DNA of 16,140 bases from Armatimonadota bacterium (GCA_012841485.1 DUUU01000613.1:1-16140); one strand, 5' to 3'; counted from the first letter of the stretch, positions 6,921 to 14,899 are shown. The notes: a model not told the origin generated them from the sequence alone. Numbers and translations are program-made.

Positions 6921-7733
6921 GTGGGTGAGGGGAAGAGGCTGCGCGTTCGCTCGCTGGCCAGTGGGAGTGATGGCAACTGTGTCGTCGTCCAGTCGGGCGA
7001 GGACGCTTTACTGATCGACGCGGGGATCAGCAGGCGCGCCGTTCTAGCAGGCCTCGCGGCCACCGGCATCCCAGAGCACGCCGTTCGCGCCATCCTCCTG
7101 ACCCATGAGCACTCGGATCACACCCGAGGGCTTGTGGCCCTGGCGCGCCGCCTGGGCGCTCCAGTGATTGCCAACCACGCCACCCTGGCCGCTGCGGGCG
7201 CGTGTCACCTGGAGCATCGCGTGCTGGAGACTGGCGCGACGCTCGCGCTCGGCACGTTCCGCCTGTCCTCTTTCGGCACCTCGCACGACTCGGTGGAGCC
7301 CGTGGGCTATGTGGTGGAAGGCGGGGCGCACCGGGTGGTCTGCTGTACCGATACGGGTGTGCCAGGCGACCTGAGCGAGCGCCTGGAGGATGCCGATCTC
7401 GCCATCTTGGAGGCGAACCACGACATCGACCGCTTGCTGGCCGGGCCGTATCCCGAGAGGCTGAAGCGCCGCATCCTCGGCGAGGCGGGCCACCTCTCCA
7501 ACGCGGCTGCGGCGGAGATCGCCTGCGCGCTGCTGCTGCGCCGGCCGGGCGCGCAGGTTTGGCTGGCGCACCTGAGCGCGATCAACAACACCCCCTCGCT
7601 GGCGCTGGCAACGGTGCGCCGACAGGTGGCTCTGGCGGGGGGTGACCCCGAGCGCGTCACCGTGGCCCCGCGCGGCCGGCCTGGCCCGATCTGGGATAGC
7701 GCCGAGACCTGGCGACAGCTATCACTCTTCTAG
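6921..7733 (+). CDS. yycJ: YycJ/WalJ-type metallo-beta-lactamase-fold hydrolase
   Basis: A 270-residue cytoplasmic protein of the usual length for YycJ. The start SLASGSDGNC (11-20) and the metal motif THEHSDH (61-67, HxHxDH) are hallmarks of this family; later conserved parts are DTGVPGD, AILEANHD and GHLSNAAAA, the last giving a further His ligand. In Bacillus, YycJ/WalJ is linked to the WalRK region and has been described as a DNA exonuclease acting in mismatch repair; that function is family knowledge, not seen here. The start is GTG at 6921, with GGAGAGGGGAG just upstream. There are no walR/walK genes nearby; instead it heads a run of TCA-cycle genes, with only 64 bases to the next start, so co-transcription is likely. 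Confidence 0.85.
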   Translation: MGEGKRLRVRSLASGSDGNCVVVQSGEDALLIDAGISRRAVLAGLAATGIPEHAVRAILLTHEHSDHTRGLVALARRLGAPVIANHATLAAAGACHLEHRVLETGATLALGTFRLSSFGTSHDSVEPVGYVVEGGAHRVVCCTDTGVPGDLSERLEDADLAILEANHDIDRLLAGPYPERLKRRILGEAGHLSNAAAAEIACALLLRRPGAQVWLAHLSAINNTPSLALATVRRQVALAGGDPERVTVAPRGRPGPIWDSAETWRQLSLF

Positions 7734-7797
7734 ATGGGTGGCGCGCGGACAGGAAACGGGTGGTGCGGACCCGAAGAGGTATCCCGAGGAGGTTGGG

Positions 7798-8640
7798 TTG
7801 CGCGAGATTACAACGGATGCGATTGCCGGCGCCGTCGCCCGGCTCTGTGTCGAGGCGTGCGTCGATCTGCCCGCCGATGTGGAGGCAGGGCTCCGGGCGG
7901 GCCTGGAGCGCGAGGAGTCGCCCCTGGGCCGCGAGGTCCTCTCGCTCGTCCTGGAGAACGCCCGGCTGGCCCGCGAGCGCCGGCTGCCGATCTGCCAGGA
8001 TACCGGTTTTGTCTCCGTCCTCGTGGAGCTAGGCCAGGAGGTGCGCATCATCGGGGGCGATCTGGGCGAGGCGATTCATGAGGGCGTGCGCCGCGGCTAC
8101 GCCGAGGGCCGGCTCCGGTGCTCGGTGCTAGACCACCCCCTGCGCAGGAAGAACACGGGCGACAACACCCCGGCGGTGCTCCATGTGGAGATCGTGCCGG
8201 GCGACCGCCTGCGAATCCGGGTGATGCCGAAGGGCGGCGGCTGCGAGAATATGAGCGCGCTGCGCATCCTGAAGCCCGCCGAGGGCGAGGAAGGCGTGAA
8301 GCAGTTTGTGGTCGATACGGTTTTCAACGCCGGGCCAAATGCCTGCCCGCCCCTCGTGGTGGGGGTTGGAATCGGGGGCACGTTCGACCTGTGCGCGCAC
8401 CTGGCCAAGCGGGCGCTCTTCCGACCTATCGGCGAGCGGAGCGCGGATCCCGATGATGCCCGGCTGGAGTGCGAGCTTCTGGAGCGGGTAAACGCCACGG
8501 GCCTGGGACCCTCTGGCCTCGGGGGACGCATCACCGCGCTGGCCGTGAACGTGGAGAGCTACCCCTGCCACATCACGGCGTTGCCGGTGGCGGTGAACGT
8601 GCAGTGCCACGCGGCCAGGCACAAGGAAGCCTTGCTGTAG
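7798..8640 (+). CDS. Class I fumarate hydratase, alpha (N-terminal) subunit
   Basis: A 280-residue protein matching the two-subunit, iron-sulfur fumarase/tartrate dehydratase alpha chain. The three Cys that hold the oxygen-sensitive [4Fe-4S] cluster are visible: Cys66 (ICQDTGF), Cys149 (GGGCENMSAL) and Cys183 (GPNACPP). With the beta subunit it would interconvert fumarate and malate in the cytoplasm. I place the start at TTG 7798 because GAGGAGG lies five bases upstream and the protein then has family length (MREITTDAIAGAV); an upstream in-frame GTG/ATG would overlap the previous gene's 3' end. Substrate choice between fumarate and tartrate is settled here by the SdhAB genes directly downstream. 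The beta gene follows after eight bases. Confidence 0.9.
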   Translation: MREITTDAIAGAVARLCVEACVDLPADVEAGLRAGLEREESPLGREVLSLVLENARLARERRLPICQDTGFVSVLVELGQEVRIIGGDLGEAIHEGVRRGYAEGRLRCSVLDHPLRRKNTGDNTPAVLHVEIVPGDRLRIRVMPKGGGCENMSALRILKPAEGEEGVKQFVVDTVFNAGPNACPPLVVGVGIGGTFDLCAHLAKRALFRPIGERSADPDDARLECELLERVNATGLGPSGLGGRITALAVNVESYPCHITALPVAVNVQCHAARHKEALL

Positions 8641-8648
8641 GGAGAGCG

Positions 8649-9224
8649 ATGTCGGAAGCGATCAAACTGACAACCCCGCTGCGAGAGGATCAGCTCCTCG
8701 CGCTGAGGGCGGGTGACCGCGTTCTGATCACGGGGACGTTGATCACCGCTCGTGACGCGGCGCACAAGCGCCTGGTGGAGTGCATCGAGCGCGGTGAGCC
8801 GCTGCCGGTGGAGCTGGAGGGGCAGGTCATCTATTACGTGGGACCCACCCCCGCGCCTCCGGGACGGCCCATCGGCTCCGCGGGGCCGACGACTGCGGTG
8901 CGCATGGATGCCTATGCGCCTGCGCTGCTGGCGCGCGGCCTGCGGGGGATGATTGGCAAGGGCACGCGCACGCCGGCCCTGGTGCAGGCGCTGCAGGAGC
9001 ACCACGCGGTCTACTTCGGCGCCATCGGCGGATTGGGCGCCCTCCTCTCCGAGCGGATCCGCGCCGCCGAGGTGGTGGCCTACGAAGATCTGGGCACCGA
9101 GGCAATCCGGCGCCTGGTCGTCGAGGAGTTCCCCGCGATCGTGATCAACGACTGCTATGGTGGCGATTTCTATCGGGAGGGTGTGGCGCAGTGGCGGTTA
9201 CCGGGCGGTGGGGGACTGAGATGA
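8649..9224 (+). CDS. Class I fumarate hydratase, beta (C-terminal) subunit
   Basis: A 191-residue protein corresponding to the C-terminal domain of class I fumarases. Conserved parts are [17 protein letters not shown] (26-42), [21 protein letters not shown] and the glycine-rich GMIGKG, which build the substrate site over the cluster held by the alpha subunit. The ATG follows GGAGAG at a short spacing, eight bases after the alpha stop. Its TGA overlaps the ATG of sdhA in an ATGA junction, a sign of translational coupling between fumarase and succinate dehydrogenase subunits. Confidence 0.9.
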   Translation: MSEAIKLTTPLREDQLLALRAGDRVLITGTLITARDAAHKRLVECIERGEPLPVELEGQVIYYVGPTPAPPGRPIGSAGPTTAVRMDAYAPALLARGLRGMIGKGTRTPALVQALQEHHAVYFGAIGGLGALLSERIRAAEVVAYEDLGTEAIRRLVVEEFPAIVINDCYGGDFYREGVAQWRLPGGGGLR

Positions 9225-10945
9225 CGCATCAGTTCGATGCGGTGGTCGTAGGTGCTGGCGGCGCCGGATTGTGGGCGGCGCTGGAGCTCTCGGGGGTCGC
9301 GAACACGGCGGTACTGAGCAAGCTCTACCCGACGCGTTCGCATACGGGCGCGGCGCAGGGCGGGATTGGCGCGGCCCTGGGCAACATGGAGGAGGATCAT
9401 TGGGAGTGGCACGCCTACGACACGGTCAAAGGCGGCGACTACCTCTGTGATCAGGATGCCGTGGAGGTGATGTGCCGCGAGGCGATTGATACCGTCTATG
9501 AGCTGGAGCACCGCGGCCTCCCCTTCAGCCGTACCGAAGACGGCCGCATTGCCCAGCGTCCCTTTGGCGGACACTCGCGCGAGTTTGGCAAGGGGCCGGT
9601 CCGCCGCTCTTGCTACGCGGCCGACCGCACCGGGCACATGATCTTGCAGACGCTCTATCAGCAGTGCATCAAGAATCAGGTGCGCTTCTTCGACGAGTTC
9701 CACGTGCTCGACCTGATCATCGAAGAGAATGTGTGCCGGGGCGTCGTCGCCTACTGTCTGGCCGATGGCACGCTGCATACCTTCCGTGCCAAGGCGGTGA
9801 TCCTGGCCACGGGCGGGTGCGGGCGCATGTTCCGGATCACCAGCAACGCCTATGCCCTCACCGGCGACGGGATCGCGCTCGCCTACCGGCGCGGGGTGCC
9901 CCTGGAGGATATGGAGTTCTTCCAGTTCCACCCCACCGGCATCTACAAGATGGGTATCCTGATTACCGAGGGCGCGCGCGGCGAGGGCGGCACCCTGCGC
10001 AACGCGCTCGGCGAGCCCTTCATGGAGCGGTATGCGCCCACCATGAAGGACCTGGCCCCGCGCGATATGGTCTCCCGCTTCATCTACCGCGAGATCCGCG
10101 AGGGCCGGGGCATCGATGGCCAGGACTACGTCCACCTCGATCTCACGCATCTCCCCGCCGAGACGATTGAAACGCGCTTGCCGGATATCACCGACTTTGT
10201 GCGCACCTACCTCGGGCTCGATCCCGTATCGCAGCCGATCCCGGTGCAGCCCACCGCGCACTATGTGATGGGCGGCATACCCACCGATCTCGACGCGCGC
10301 GTCATCATCGACGAGAAGAACACGCCCCTGCCGGGGCTTTACGCTGCCGGCGAGTGCGCCTGTGTCTCGGTGCATGGCGCGAACCGCCTGGGCACCAACT
10401 CGCTGGTAGACATTCTTGTCTTCGGCCGGCGTGCCGGCAAGCATGCCGCTAGCTACGTGCGCGAGGCGGAGCTGCCACCGCTGCCACGCGATGCTGAGGC
10501 AAGGGCGCGCGCTGAGATCGAGCGCCTCCTGACGAATATCGGGGACGAGCGGCCGGTTGTGATCCGCGACGAGCTGCGCAGTGTGATGATGGAAGACGCC
10601 GGCGTGGTGCGCACGGGAGAGAGCCTGCAGCGCGCGATTGAGAAGCTCGGGGAGCTGCAGGAGCGTTACGCGCGCGTGGGGGTGCGTGACCAGAGCAAGC
10701 AGTTCAACACGGCACTCCTGGAGACCGTGGAGCTGGGTTACCTGCTGGAACTAGCGGAGGTTCTGGCGAGGAGCGCGCTCGCCCGAGAGGAGAGCCGGGG
10801 GGCGCACTACCGCGAGGATTTCCCCAATCGGAATGATACCGAGTGGCTGAGACACACGCTGGCCTATCGCACCGAGAAGGGGATCGAGTTGCGCCATCAG
10901 CCTGTCACGGTGACCACCTTCCCGCCTCAGGAGAGGAAGTACTGA
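9221..10945 (+). CDS. sdhA: Succinate dehydrogenase flavoprotein subunit
   Basis: A 574-residue protein of normal SdhA length. The FAD-binding GAGGAG (11-16) is followed by SHTGAAQGG (40-48), with His41 as the covalent FAD attachment residue. Active-site parts are HPTG (237-240), RGEGG (253-257), Arg281/Arg286 in the APRDMVSR segment, HYVMGG (347-352) and [10 protein letters not shown] (385-394). It oxidises succinate to fumarate, the substrate of the fumarase encoded just upstream. I chose ATG 9221, overlapping the fumarase beta stop, because the Rossmann strand then begins at residue 6 as is usual; GTG 9191 would add ten residues. SdhB follows after two bases. The chain could also serve a fumarate reductase; the sequence does not rule this out, although the His-Thr-Gly-Ala-Ala-Gln form suits SDH. 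Confidence 0.95.
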   Translation: MTHQFDAVVVGAGGAGLWAALELSGVANTAVLSKLYPTRSHTGAAQGGIGAALGNMEEDHWEWHAYDTVKGGDYLCDQDAVEVMCREAIDTVYELEHRGLPFSRTEDGRIAQRPFGGHSREFGKGPVRRSCYAADRTGHMILQTLYQQCIKNQVRFFDEFHVLDLIIEENVCRGVVAYCLADGTLHTFRAKAVILATGGCGRMFRITSNAYALTGDGIALAYRRGVPLEDMEFFQFHPTGIYKMGILITEGARGEGGTLRNALGEPFMERYAPTMKDLAPRDMVSRFIYREIREGRGIDGQDYVHLDLTHLPAETIETRLPDITDFVRTYLGLDPVSQPIPVQPTAHYVMGGIPTDLDARVIIDEKNTPLPGLYAAGECACVSVHGANRLGTNSLVDILVFGRRAGKHAASYVREAELPPLPRDAEARARAEIERLLTNIGDERPVVIRDELRSVMMEDAGVVRTGESLQRAIEKLGELQERYARVGVRDQSKQFNTALLETVELGYLLELAEVLARSALAREESRGAHYREDFPNRNDTEWLRHTLAYRTEKGIELRHQPVTVTTFPPQERKY

Positions 10946-10947
10946 GG

Positions 10948-11646
10948 ATGCGCTACACGATACGAATCCGGCGCTTCGACCCCGAGGTGGACCAGCGTCC
11001 ACGCTGGCAGGAATTCACGGTGGAGATGGAGCCGACCGACCGCCTGCTGGATGCGCTTCAGGAGATCAAGGAGCGCCAGGATGAGACGCTTGCCTTTCGG
11101 CGCTCCTGCGCGCACGGCATCTGCGGTTCGGATGCCATGATCATCAACGGCATCAACCGGTTGGCCTGCAAGATGCTCCTCAAGGACCTGGGGCCGCGCG
11201 TCACCATCGAGCCGTTGCGTGGCTTCAAGGTGATCCGCGATCTGATCGTTGACATGGACGCCTTCTTCGAGCAGTATCGGAGCATCAAGCCCTACCTGAT
11301 CAAGGAGGGAGAGCCGCCCGCCACGGAGTATCGGCAGACGCCTGCGGAGCGCGCCGTCTACGACGATACCACCAAGTGCATTCTCTGCGCGGCCTGCACC
11401 ACGTCTTGCCCTATCTTTTGGGCCAACCAGGCGTTCGTGGGGCCCGCCGCGTTGGTGAATGCACACCGCTTCATCTTCGACAGCCGCGACGAGGGCGCCA
11501 AGGAGCGCCTCGAGATCGTCAACGAGCGCATGGGCGTTTGGCGCTGTCGGACCATCTTCAACTGCACGGACGCCTGCCCGCGCGGCATTGGCGTCACCCA
11601 GGCCATTGAGGATCTGAAGCGGGCGCTGTTGTATAAGAAGCTGTGA
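10948..11646 (+). CDS. sdhB: Succinate dehydrogenase iron-sulfur subunit
   Basis: A 232-residue protein with all three cluster sites intact. [2Fe-2S]: Cys54, Cys59, Asp62 (CGSD, the Cys-to-Asp variant known from E. coli SdhB) and Cys74. [4Fe-4S]: Cys144, Cys147, Cys150 and Cys210. [3Fe-4S]: Cys154, Cys200 and Cys206. It passes electrons from SdhA FAD to quinone at the membrane side. The start ATG comes two bases after the sdhA stop, with GGAGAGG a little upstream. Membrane anchor genes sdhC/sdhD, which normally accompany it, are not next to it. The 119-bp gap downstream to rex shows no clear terminator. Confidence 0.95.
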   Translation: MRYTIRIRRFDPEVDQRPRWQEFTVEMEPTDRLLDALQEIKERQDETLAFRRSCAHGICGSDAMIINGINRLACKMLLKDLGPRVTIEPLRGFKVIRDLIVDMDAFFEQYRSIKPYLIKEGEPPATEYRQTPAERAVYDDTTKCILCAACTTSCPIFWANQAFVGPAALVNAHRFIFDSRDEGAKERLEIVNERMGVWRCRTIFNCTDACPRGIGVTQAIEDLKRALLYKKL

Positions 11647-11765
11647 CAGACACGGCATGTAGAACGTAGGCGGGCAGGGCGGCTGGCTCTCGCGGCACGC
11701 GCGGGATGCGACCGCCCGAAGCCGTTTTCGCTCTACGCTTGACGCATTACGAGAGGAGCTTCCGC

Positions 11766-12452
11766 TTGGCTCAGAGCAGCGTTGTCGTGCCAACCCCGAC
11801 CCTGGAGCGCCTGTCGACCTACCTGCGCTACCTCCTGGAATTGGAGCGCGCCGGCGTCGAGACGATTCGCTCTGCTGAGATCGAGGAACCGACGGGCATC
11901 AGCGCGGCGCAGTTTCGCAAAGACCTCTCCTACTTTGGTGAATTCGGCAAGCCGGGCAGCGGCTATTACGTCTCAGAGCTGCGCGCGCGGATTGCCACCA
12001 TCCTGAAGCTCGATCGCGACCAGCTCGTGCTCCTCGTGGGCGCGGGGAATCTGGGCGCCGCCCTGGCAGCCTTTCCCGTCTGGGCGCAATACCACCTCCA
12101 TATCGCGGCGGTCTTCGATAACAACATCGCGAAGATCGGGAGGCGGCTGTGGGACTGGGAGATCCTCGATATCGAGCGGGTTGCCGAGGTCAACGAGAAG
12201 CTGGGCGCGGAGATTGGCATCATCGCCGTGCCGGCCGAGGCGGCGCAGAGCGTGGCGGATCGTCTTGTGAGCGCCGGCGTCCGTGGCCTCCTCAACTTTG
12301 CGCCCGCCAGCATTCGGCACGCGCCCGGAGTCGCGATCCGCAACGTCTCCCTGGTGCAGGAGATGGCGGTGCTGACCTACCAGCTCGGCGATCACACCGG
12401 CAATCGCCTTCCCGACGAGGCACCCCAGGAGGATGAGGCTCAAGCCGAGTGA
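11766..12452 (+). CDS. rex: Redox-sensing transcriptional repressor Rex
   Basis: A 228-residue protein with the two Rex domains. The N-terminal winged helix (about 10-75) contains QFRKDLSYFGEFGKPGSGYYV in its family form (positions 49-69). The NAD(H)-binding Rossmann domain has VGAGNLG (91-97), followed by VFDNN (116-120) and IIAVPAEAAQ (152-161). Rex dimers repress respiratory and fermentation genes when NADH is low relative to NAD+ and release DNA when NADH rises. I use TTG 11766, preceded by GAGAGGAG seven bases away; the ATG at 11706 would add 20 unrelated residues. Placement after sdhAB suggests co-expression, and possibly control of this operon. I found no convincing Rex-type palindrome in the window. 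The acidic tail (from residue 215) is longer than usual. Confidence 0.92.
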   Translation: MAQSSVVVPTPTLERLSTYLRYLLELERAGVETIRSAEIEEPTGISAAQFRKDLSYFGEFGKPGSGYYVSELRARIATILKLDRDQLVLLVGAGNLGAALAAFPVWAQYHLHIAAVFDNNIAKIGRRLWDWEILDIERVAEVNEKLGAEIGIIAVPAEAAQSVADRLVSAGVRGLLNFAPASIRHAPGVAIRNVSLVQEMAVLTYQLGDHTGNRLPDEAPQEDEAQAE

Positions 12453-12469
12453 GAGGCGAGTGATGCCCT

Positions 12470-12724
12470 ATGCCTGACGCCGCGCGATGGATGCTGCTCG
12501 GGGCGCCGTCGCTGCTCCTGATCAACTGGTTGGCCGTCCTCCTCGCGGCGGCTGCGTTGGTCTGGCACCGGCGCGAGGGCTCCTGGCCTCGATGGGGCGC
12601 GCTCGCTCCCCTGGCCGCGGGAATTGCCGCCAACCCGCGCACCCGCAAGCGCACCCTCTGGATCGCCATCCAGCTCCTCCTCCTCGACCTCCTTGCCCCG
12701 TTGGCCCTCATCATGCTCAAGTAG
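12470..12724 (+). CDS. Small two-helix membrane protein of unknown function
   Basis: An 84-residue protein I do not recognise. Hydrophobic stretches at about 8-32 and 62-83 look like two membrane helices, joined by a basic, Trp- and Arg-containing loop (WHRREGSWPRW and NPRTRKR). The basic loop suggests that the loop faces the cytoplasm. It starts 17 bases after the rex stop, with GAGAGGCGAG upstream, and is followed at once by a hairpin, so it is probably the last gene of the run. The only His (33) lies at the end of helix one. Whether it has anything to do with SdhAB is not shown. Confidence 0.7.
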   Translation: MPDAARWMLLGAPSLLLINWLAVLLAAAALVWHRREGSWPRWGALAPLAAGIAANPRTRKRTLWIAIQLLLLDLLAPLALIMLK

Positions 12725-12729
12725 TAGGC

Positions 12730-12751
12730 CGGGGGGATCTCCATCCCCCCG
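12730..12751. terminator. Strong hairpin between convergent genes
   Basis: A perfect 9-bp stem (CGGGGGGAT 12730-12738 with ATCCCCCCG 12743-12751) with loop CTCC, six bases after the stop of the 84-aa protein and 13 bases before the stop of the minus-strand gene at 12765. A T-run is missing on both strands, as with the other hairpins here. Confidence 0.6.
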
Positions 12752-12764
12752 TGACCACCGAACC

Positions 12765-13517
12765 CTACTTGTTCCCGACCGCGAGGCCGTTATCGACCAG
12801 GTAGCGGTAGCTCTGCTCCACGGCCTCCATCATATCCGTCGCGCACGAGTCGAGCTCCACGATCACCCACTCGAGGACGTTCGGATCGGTCGCGGCGAGG
12901 ATCTTGGGAAAGTCGAGCTTCCCGGAGCCGACCGCCGTCATCGGCTGTTTCGGCTCGATCATGCCGTCCTTGGCGTGGAGGAGCAAGACGCGCGACTTGC
13001 GGTCTGCCACAGCTTTGACCGCGTCGCCGCAGCCCACCTGCGCCCAGTAGACATCCAGCTCGGCGAAGACCGAGGGCGATGCCGCCAGGAGAATATCCTC
13101 CGGGAAGCGGCCCTCCACGGTCTCGAATTCCCACCAGTGGTTATGCAGGCCCAGGGCGATGCCTGTGCCCTCGAGGAGGGAAACGGCGGTCGCAACCTTC
13201 TCCGCCGCCTGCTTGCACAGCTCCACCGTCTTGAGCTGGTCGGGCCCGAAACCGGCAACGAGCTTCGTAATCCCCAGGGTGCGGCACTGATCGACGAGCT
13301 CCGCGCAGTTCTCCGCCGTGGGCAACGGCAGGTGCGCGCTGCTCACCTGCAACCCGAGGTCATCGGTGATCTTCCGCACCTCGGCCGGCGCCATGCCATG
13401 CAAGCCGGCGAACTCGACGCCCTTGTAGCCAATGTCGGCAATCCTCTTCAGGACCGCGGGGAAGTCCTTCGCGGCGGCTTCCCGGACAGAATAGAGCTGA
13501 ATGGAAATCGGCTTCAT
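12765..13517 (-). CDS. Sugar phosphate isomerase/epimerase-like TIM barrel protein
   Basis: A 250-residue protein of the xylose isomerase-like TIM barrel superfamily (the IolE/hydroxypyruvate isomerase type). It begins MKPISIQLYSVREA, with barrel strands GYKGVEFAG (30-38), ALGLHNHWWEFE (121-132), FAELDVYW (151-158), VLLLHAKDG (177-185) and VIVELD (218-223). Likely metal and substrate residues are Glu130, Asp155, His181 and Glu221. No signal peptide, so it is cytoplasmic. The substrate cannot be told; members act on inositol derivatives, sugars or hydroxypyruvate. The ATG has AAGGAG about nine bases upstream. It stands alone, convergent to the TCA run and divergent from the third pseudopilin, and belongs by theme to the sugar-use genes at either end. 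Confidence 0.85.
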   Translation of the reverse strand: MKPISIQLYSVREAAAKDFPAVLKRIADIGYKGVEFAGLHGMAPAEVRKITDDLGLQVSSAHLPLPTAENCAELVDQCRTLGITKLVAGFGPDQLKTVELCKQAAEKVATAVSLLEGTGIALGLHNHWWEFETVEGRFPEDILLAASPSVFAELDVYWAQVGCGDAVKAVADRKSRVLLLHAKDGMIEPKQPMTAVGSGKLDFPKILAATDPNVLEWVIVELDSCATDMMEAVEQSYRYLVDNGLAVGNK

Positions 13518-13777
13518 GTTCCTGGCTCCTTCGCATCGCATCAGATGAGGAGACGAGGCTTCGTCCCTCGGGCGGTAGTGTTCGGTGCCCGGTAGGGCAG
13601 CTCCTGCGCCCGCAACTCCCAAAGCCCGGCTCGCACCGGCGTCGATACCACGGATGAGGGGGACGGACACGGATGGGCGCCTGCTTTCCTAACCCCCGAC
13701 TCCTTCCCTGCCCTCCAACCCCGGGCCAGCCCCAGGTCAGGGGAGCTACCGCGTGGCGCTACCGGGGTAAGCCTATC

Positions 13778-13831
13778 GCACGGCGCTAAAGCACCGCGCT
13801 GCTTGTGAGCGAAGCCCTGCCGGGCTGGGCC
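13778..13831 (+). repeat. Intergenic repeat R2, hairpin-rich core
   Basis: This matches R1 (6735-6790, minus strand). Stem one spans 13778-13799 with loop TAAA; two of its pairs are A/C on the plus strand, which become G-U wobbles on the minus strand. GCTT and AAGC flank GTGAGCG next, and AGCCC 13813-13817 pairs with GGGCT 13822-13826. A string GGACGGACACGG at 13661-13672 matches the flank of R1, with about 100 extra bases between flank and core here. Apart from R2, 13518-13960 shows only low-complexity GC-rich sequence, including a direct repeat GCTACCG near 13745-13763; I see no gene there. Confidence 0.6.
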
Positions 13832-13966
13832 GGGCTCCATTCGCAGTGCAAGCACAACAGCGGGGGTTTGTGAGGAGGATGCGCCGCGCGGTGCTTCCAG
13901 CTCCGCGCGCGCAACCCACGGGCACCCACCCTGCCCTGAGCAACCGCCTTTTCGGGAACCACCCTC

Positions 13967-13994
13967 TTGACAACCAGGGTACGGTTGTGATACT
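13967..13994 (+). promoter_or_regulatory. Promoter for the third pseudopilin gene
   Basis: A perfect -35 box TTGACA (13967-13972) and a -10 box GATACT (13989-13994, four of six) are 16 bases apart. Transcription would begin near 14001, giving a leader of about 160 bases before the GTG start at 14161. The spacer contains an inverted repeat listed separately. Confidence 0.6.
13970..13988. promoter_or_regulatory. Candidate operator: inverted repeat inside the promoter spacer
   Basis: ACAACC (13970-13975) and GGTTGT (13983-13988) are perfect inverted copies, 7 bases apart, giving a 19-bp palindromic site that overlaps the -35 box and fills the spacer. A second inverted pair, ACCCT 13961-13965 and AGGGT 13976-13980, brackets the -35 box. 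A bound dimeric regulator would block RNA polymerase here. The regulator is not identifiable. Confidence 0.5.
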
Positions 13995-14000
13995 AAGAGG

Positions 14001-14160
14001 GCCAAGGTATCAGGCGAGCGCCCCACGCCAGAGGATGGGAGCGGGATGGCGAGCGTCAGCGAGCCAGCGCAGAACACCGGCCAGTCGCGGCCGGTCTCGC
14101 GGGGGCAGAGCCTCTCGAGAGGCACCATGCCCGGTACCTGATGGGAAGGAGGTTTCGGCT
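14001..14160 (+). promoter_or_regulatory. Folded 5' leader of the third pseudopilin
   Basis: The predicted leader has ATCAGG (14009-14014) complementary to CCTGAT (14137-14142), which ends two bases before the ribosome binding site GGAAGGAGG (14144-14152). Enclosed are a 7-bp stem ACCGGCC 14076-14082 with GGCCGGT 14089-14095, and a perfect 14-base palindrome GCCTCTCGAGAGGC at 14110-14123. It is unlike the leaders of copies A and B and matches no riboswitch class I know. Confidence 0.4.
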
Positions 14161-14874
14161 GTGCTGTACAGGCAGAGAGGTTCCATCAAGGGGTTTACGC
14201 TTATCGAGCTGCTGGTGGTCATCGCGATTATCGCCATCCTGGCGGCGATTCTCTTCCCAGTCTTTGCGCGCGCGAGGGAGAACGCGCGCAAGTCCTCCTG
14301 TCAGAGCAACCTGAAGCAGATCGCGATGGCGGCGCTGCAGTATGTGCAGGACTACGACGAAACCCTACCCACGCACTCCCACCGAATGGTCGGTGGACAG
14401 ACGCTGGAGGATATGCTCGCGGGGCGGCCCCAAGGGCCGTGGTGCGTTTACCTTCAGCCCTATGTGAAGAGCTGGGATGTGTTCGCCTGTGGCAGTGACA
14501 AGGAACGGAGCTGGAACGTGGAGACATCTGCTCCCGCCACCGTTGCTGTCAAGGATCCGCCGAACAGCTACGGGTGGAACTACAACTTCGTCCAGGGCGG
14601 GCCGTACCGAATGGCCACCATCCAGGAGCCAGCATCAATCGTCATGCTCTGTGAACAGAGCGGTCGGCTGCCCTACGGGCGGTGGTGGAACAGCGCGGAG
14701 CGCATGGGCTCCGGCACGCACTACATCTGGCGTTACGACCGGCACATGGACGGCGCCAACTACGCCTTCTGGGACGGTCACGTCAAGTGGATGCACGGGA
14801 ATCTGGTGCCCAAGTCAACGACGGCCGCGGTTTGGCCGACACAGAACTTCCGCTTCCAGTCGGTTTGGCCCTGA
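14161..14874 (+). CDS. Type II pseudopilin-like protein with H-X9-DG motif, copy C
   Basis: A 237-residue protein, [20 protein letters not shown], with the same class III prepilin signal, membrane helix (about 12-35) and [13 protein letters not shown] stretch as copies A and B, but a clearly different globular domain. SNLKQI (49-54) and QDYDETLP (63-70) are common to this protein class in Armatimonadota. His195 and Asp205-Gly206 form the H-X9-DG motif ([12 protein letters not shown]). The start is GTG 14161, with GGAAGGAGG eight bases upstream; no in-frame ATG gives a short basic leader. It sits 138 bases upstream of a secreted pectate-lyase-like gene, the same pseudopilin-next-to-secreted-enzyme arrangement seen at 1361/1634. 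Its role as a capture or display protein is inferred only. Confidence 0.9.
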   Translation: MLYRQRGSIKGFTLIELLVVIAIIAILAAILFPVFARARENARKSSCQSNLKQIAMAALQYVQDYDETLPTHSHRMVGGQTLEDMLAGRPQGPWCVYLQPYVKSWDVFACGSDKERSWNVETSAPATVAVKDPPNSYGWNYNFVQGGPYRMATIQEPASIVMLCEQSGRLPYGRWWNSAERMGSGTHYIWRYDRHMDGANYAFWDGHVKWMHGNLVPKSTTAAVWPTQNFRFQSVWP

Positions 14875-14899
14875 GCTATGGGCAGGCCTCACCTTCGTA

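Noticed and set aside
9170..10444. A 424-codon open frame on the minus strand opposite sdhA
   Set aside because: It is an antisense shadow of a clearly coding SdhA frame with intact FAD and active-site motifs; no family resemblance.
12624..13595. A 323-codon plus-strand frame opposite the TIM barrel gene
   Set aside because: It would cross the 12730-12751 hairpin and lies antisense to a protein with clear isomerase/epimerase barrel motifs.
13541..14128. A 195-codon open frame on the minus strand in the long intergenic region
   Set aside because: It has no ribosome binding site, its composition is rich in Pro, Gly, Arg and Ser as expected of GC-rich noncoding sequence, and it runs across repeat R2 and the promoter before pseudopilin C.
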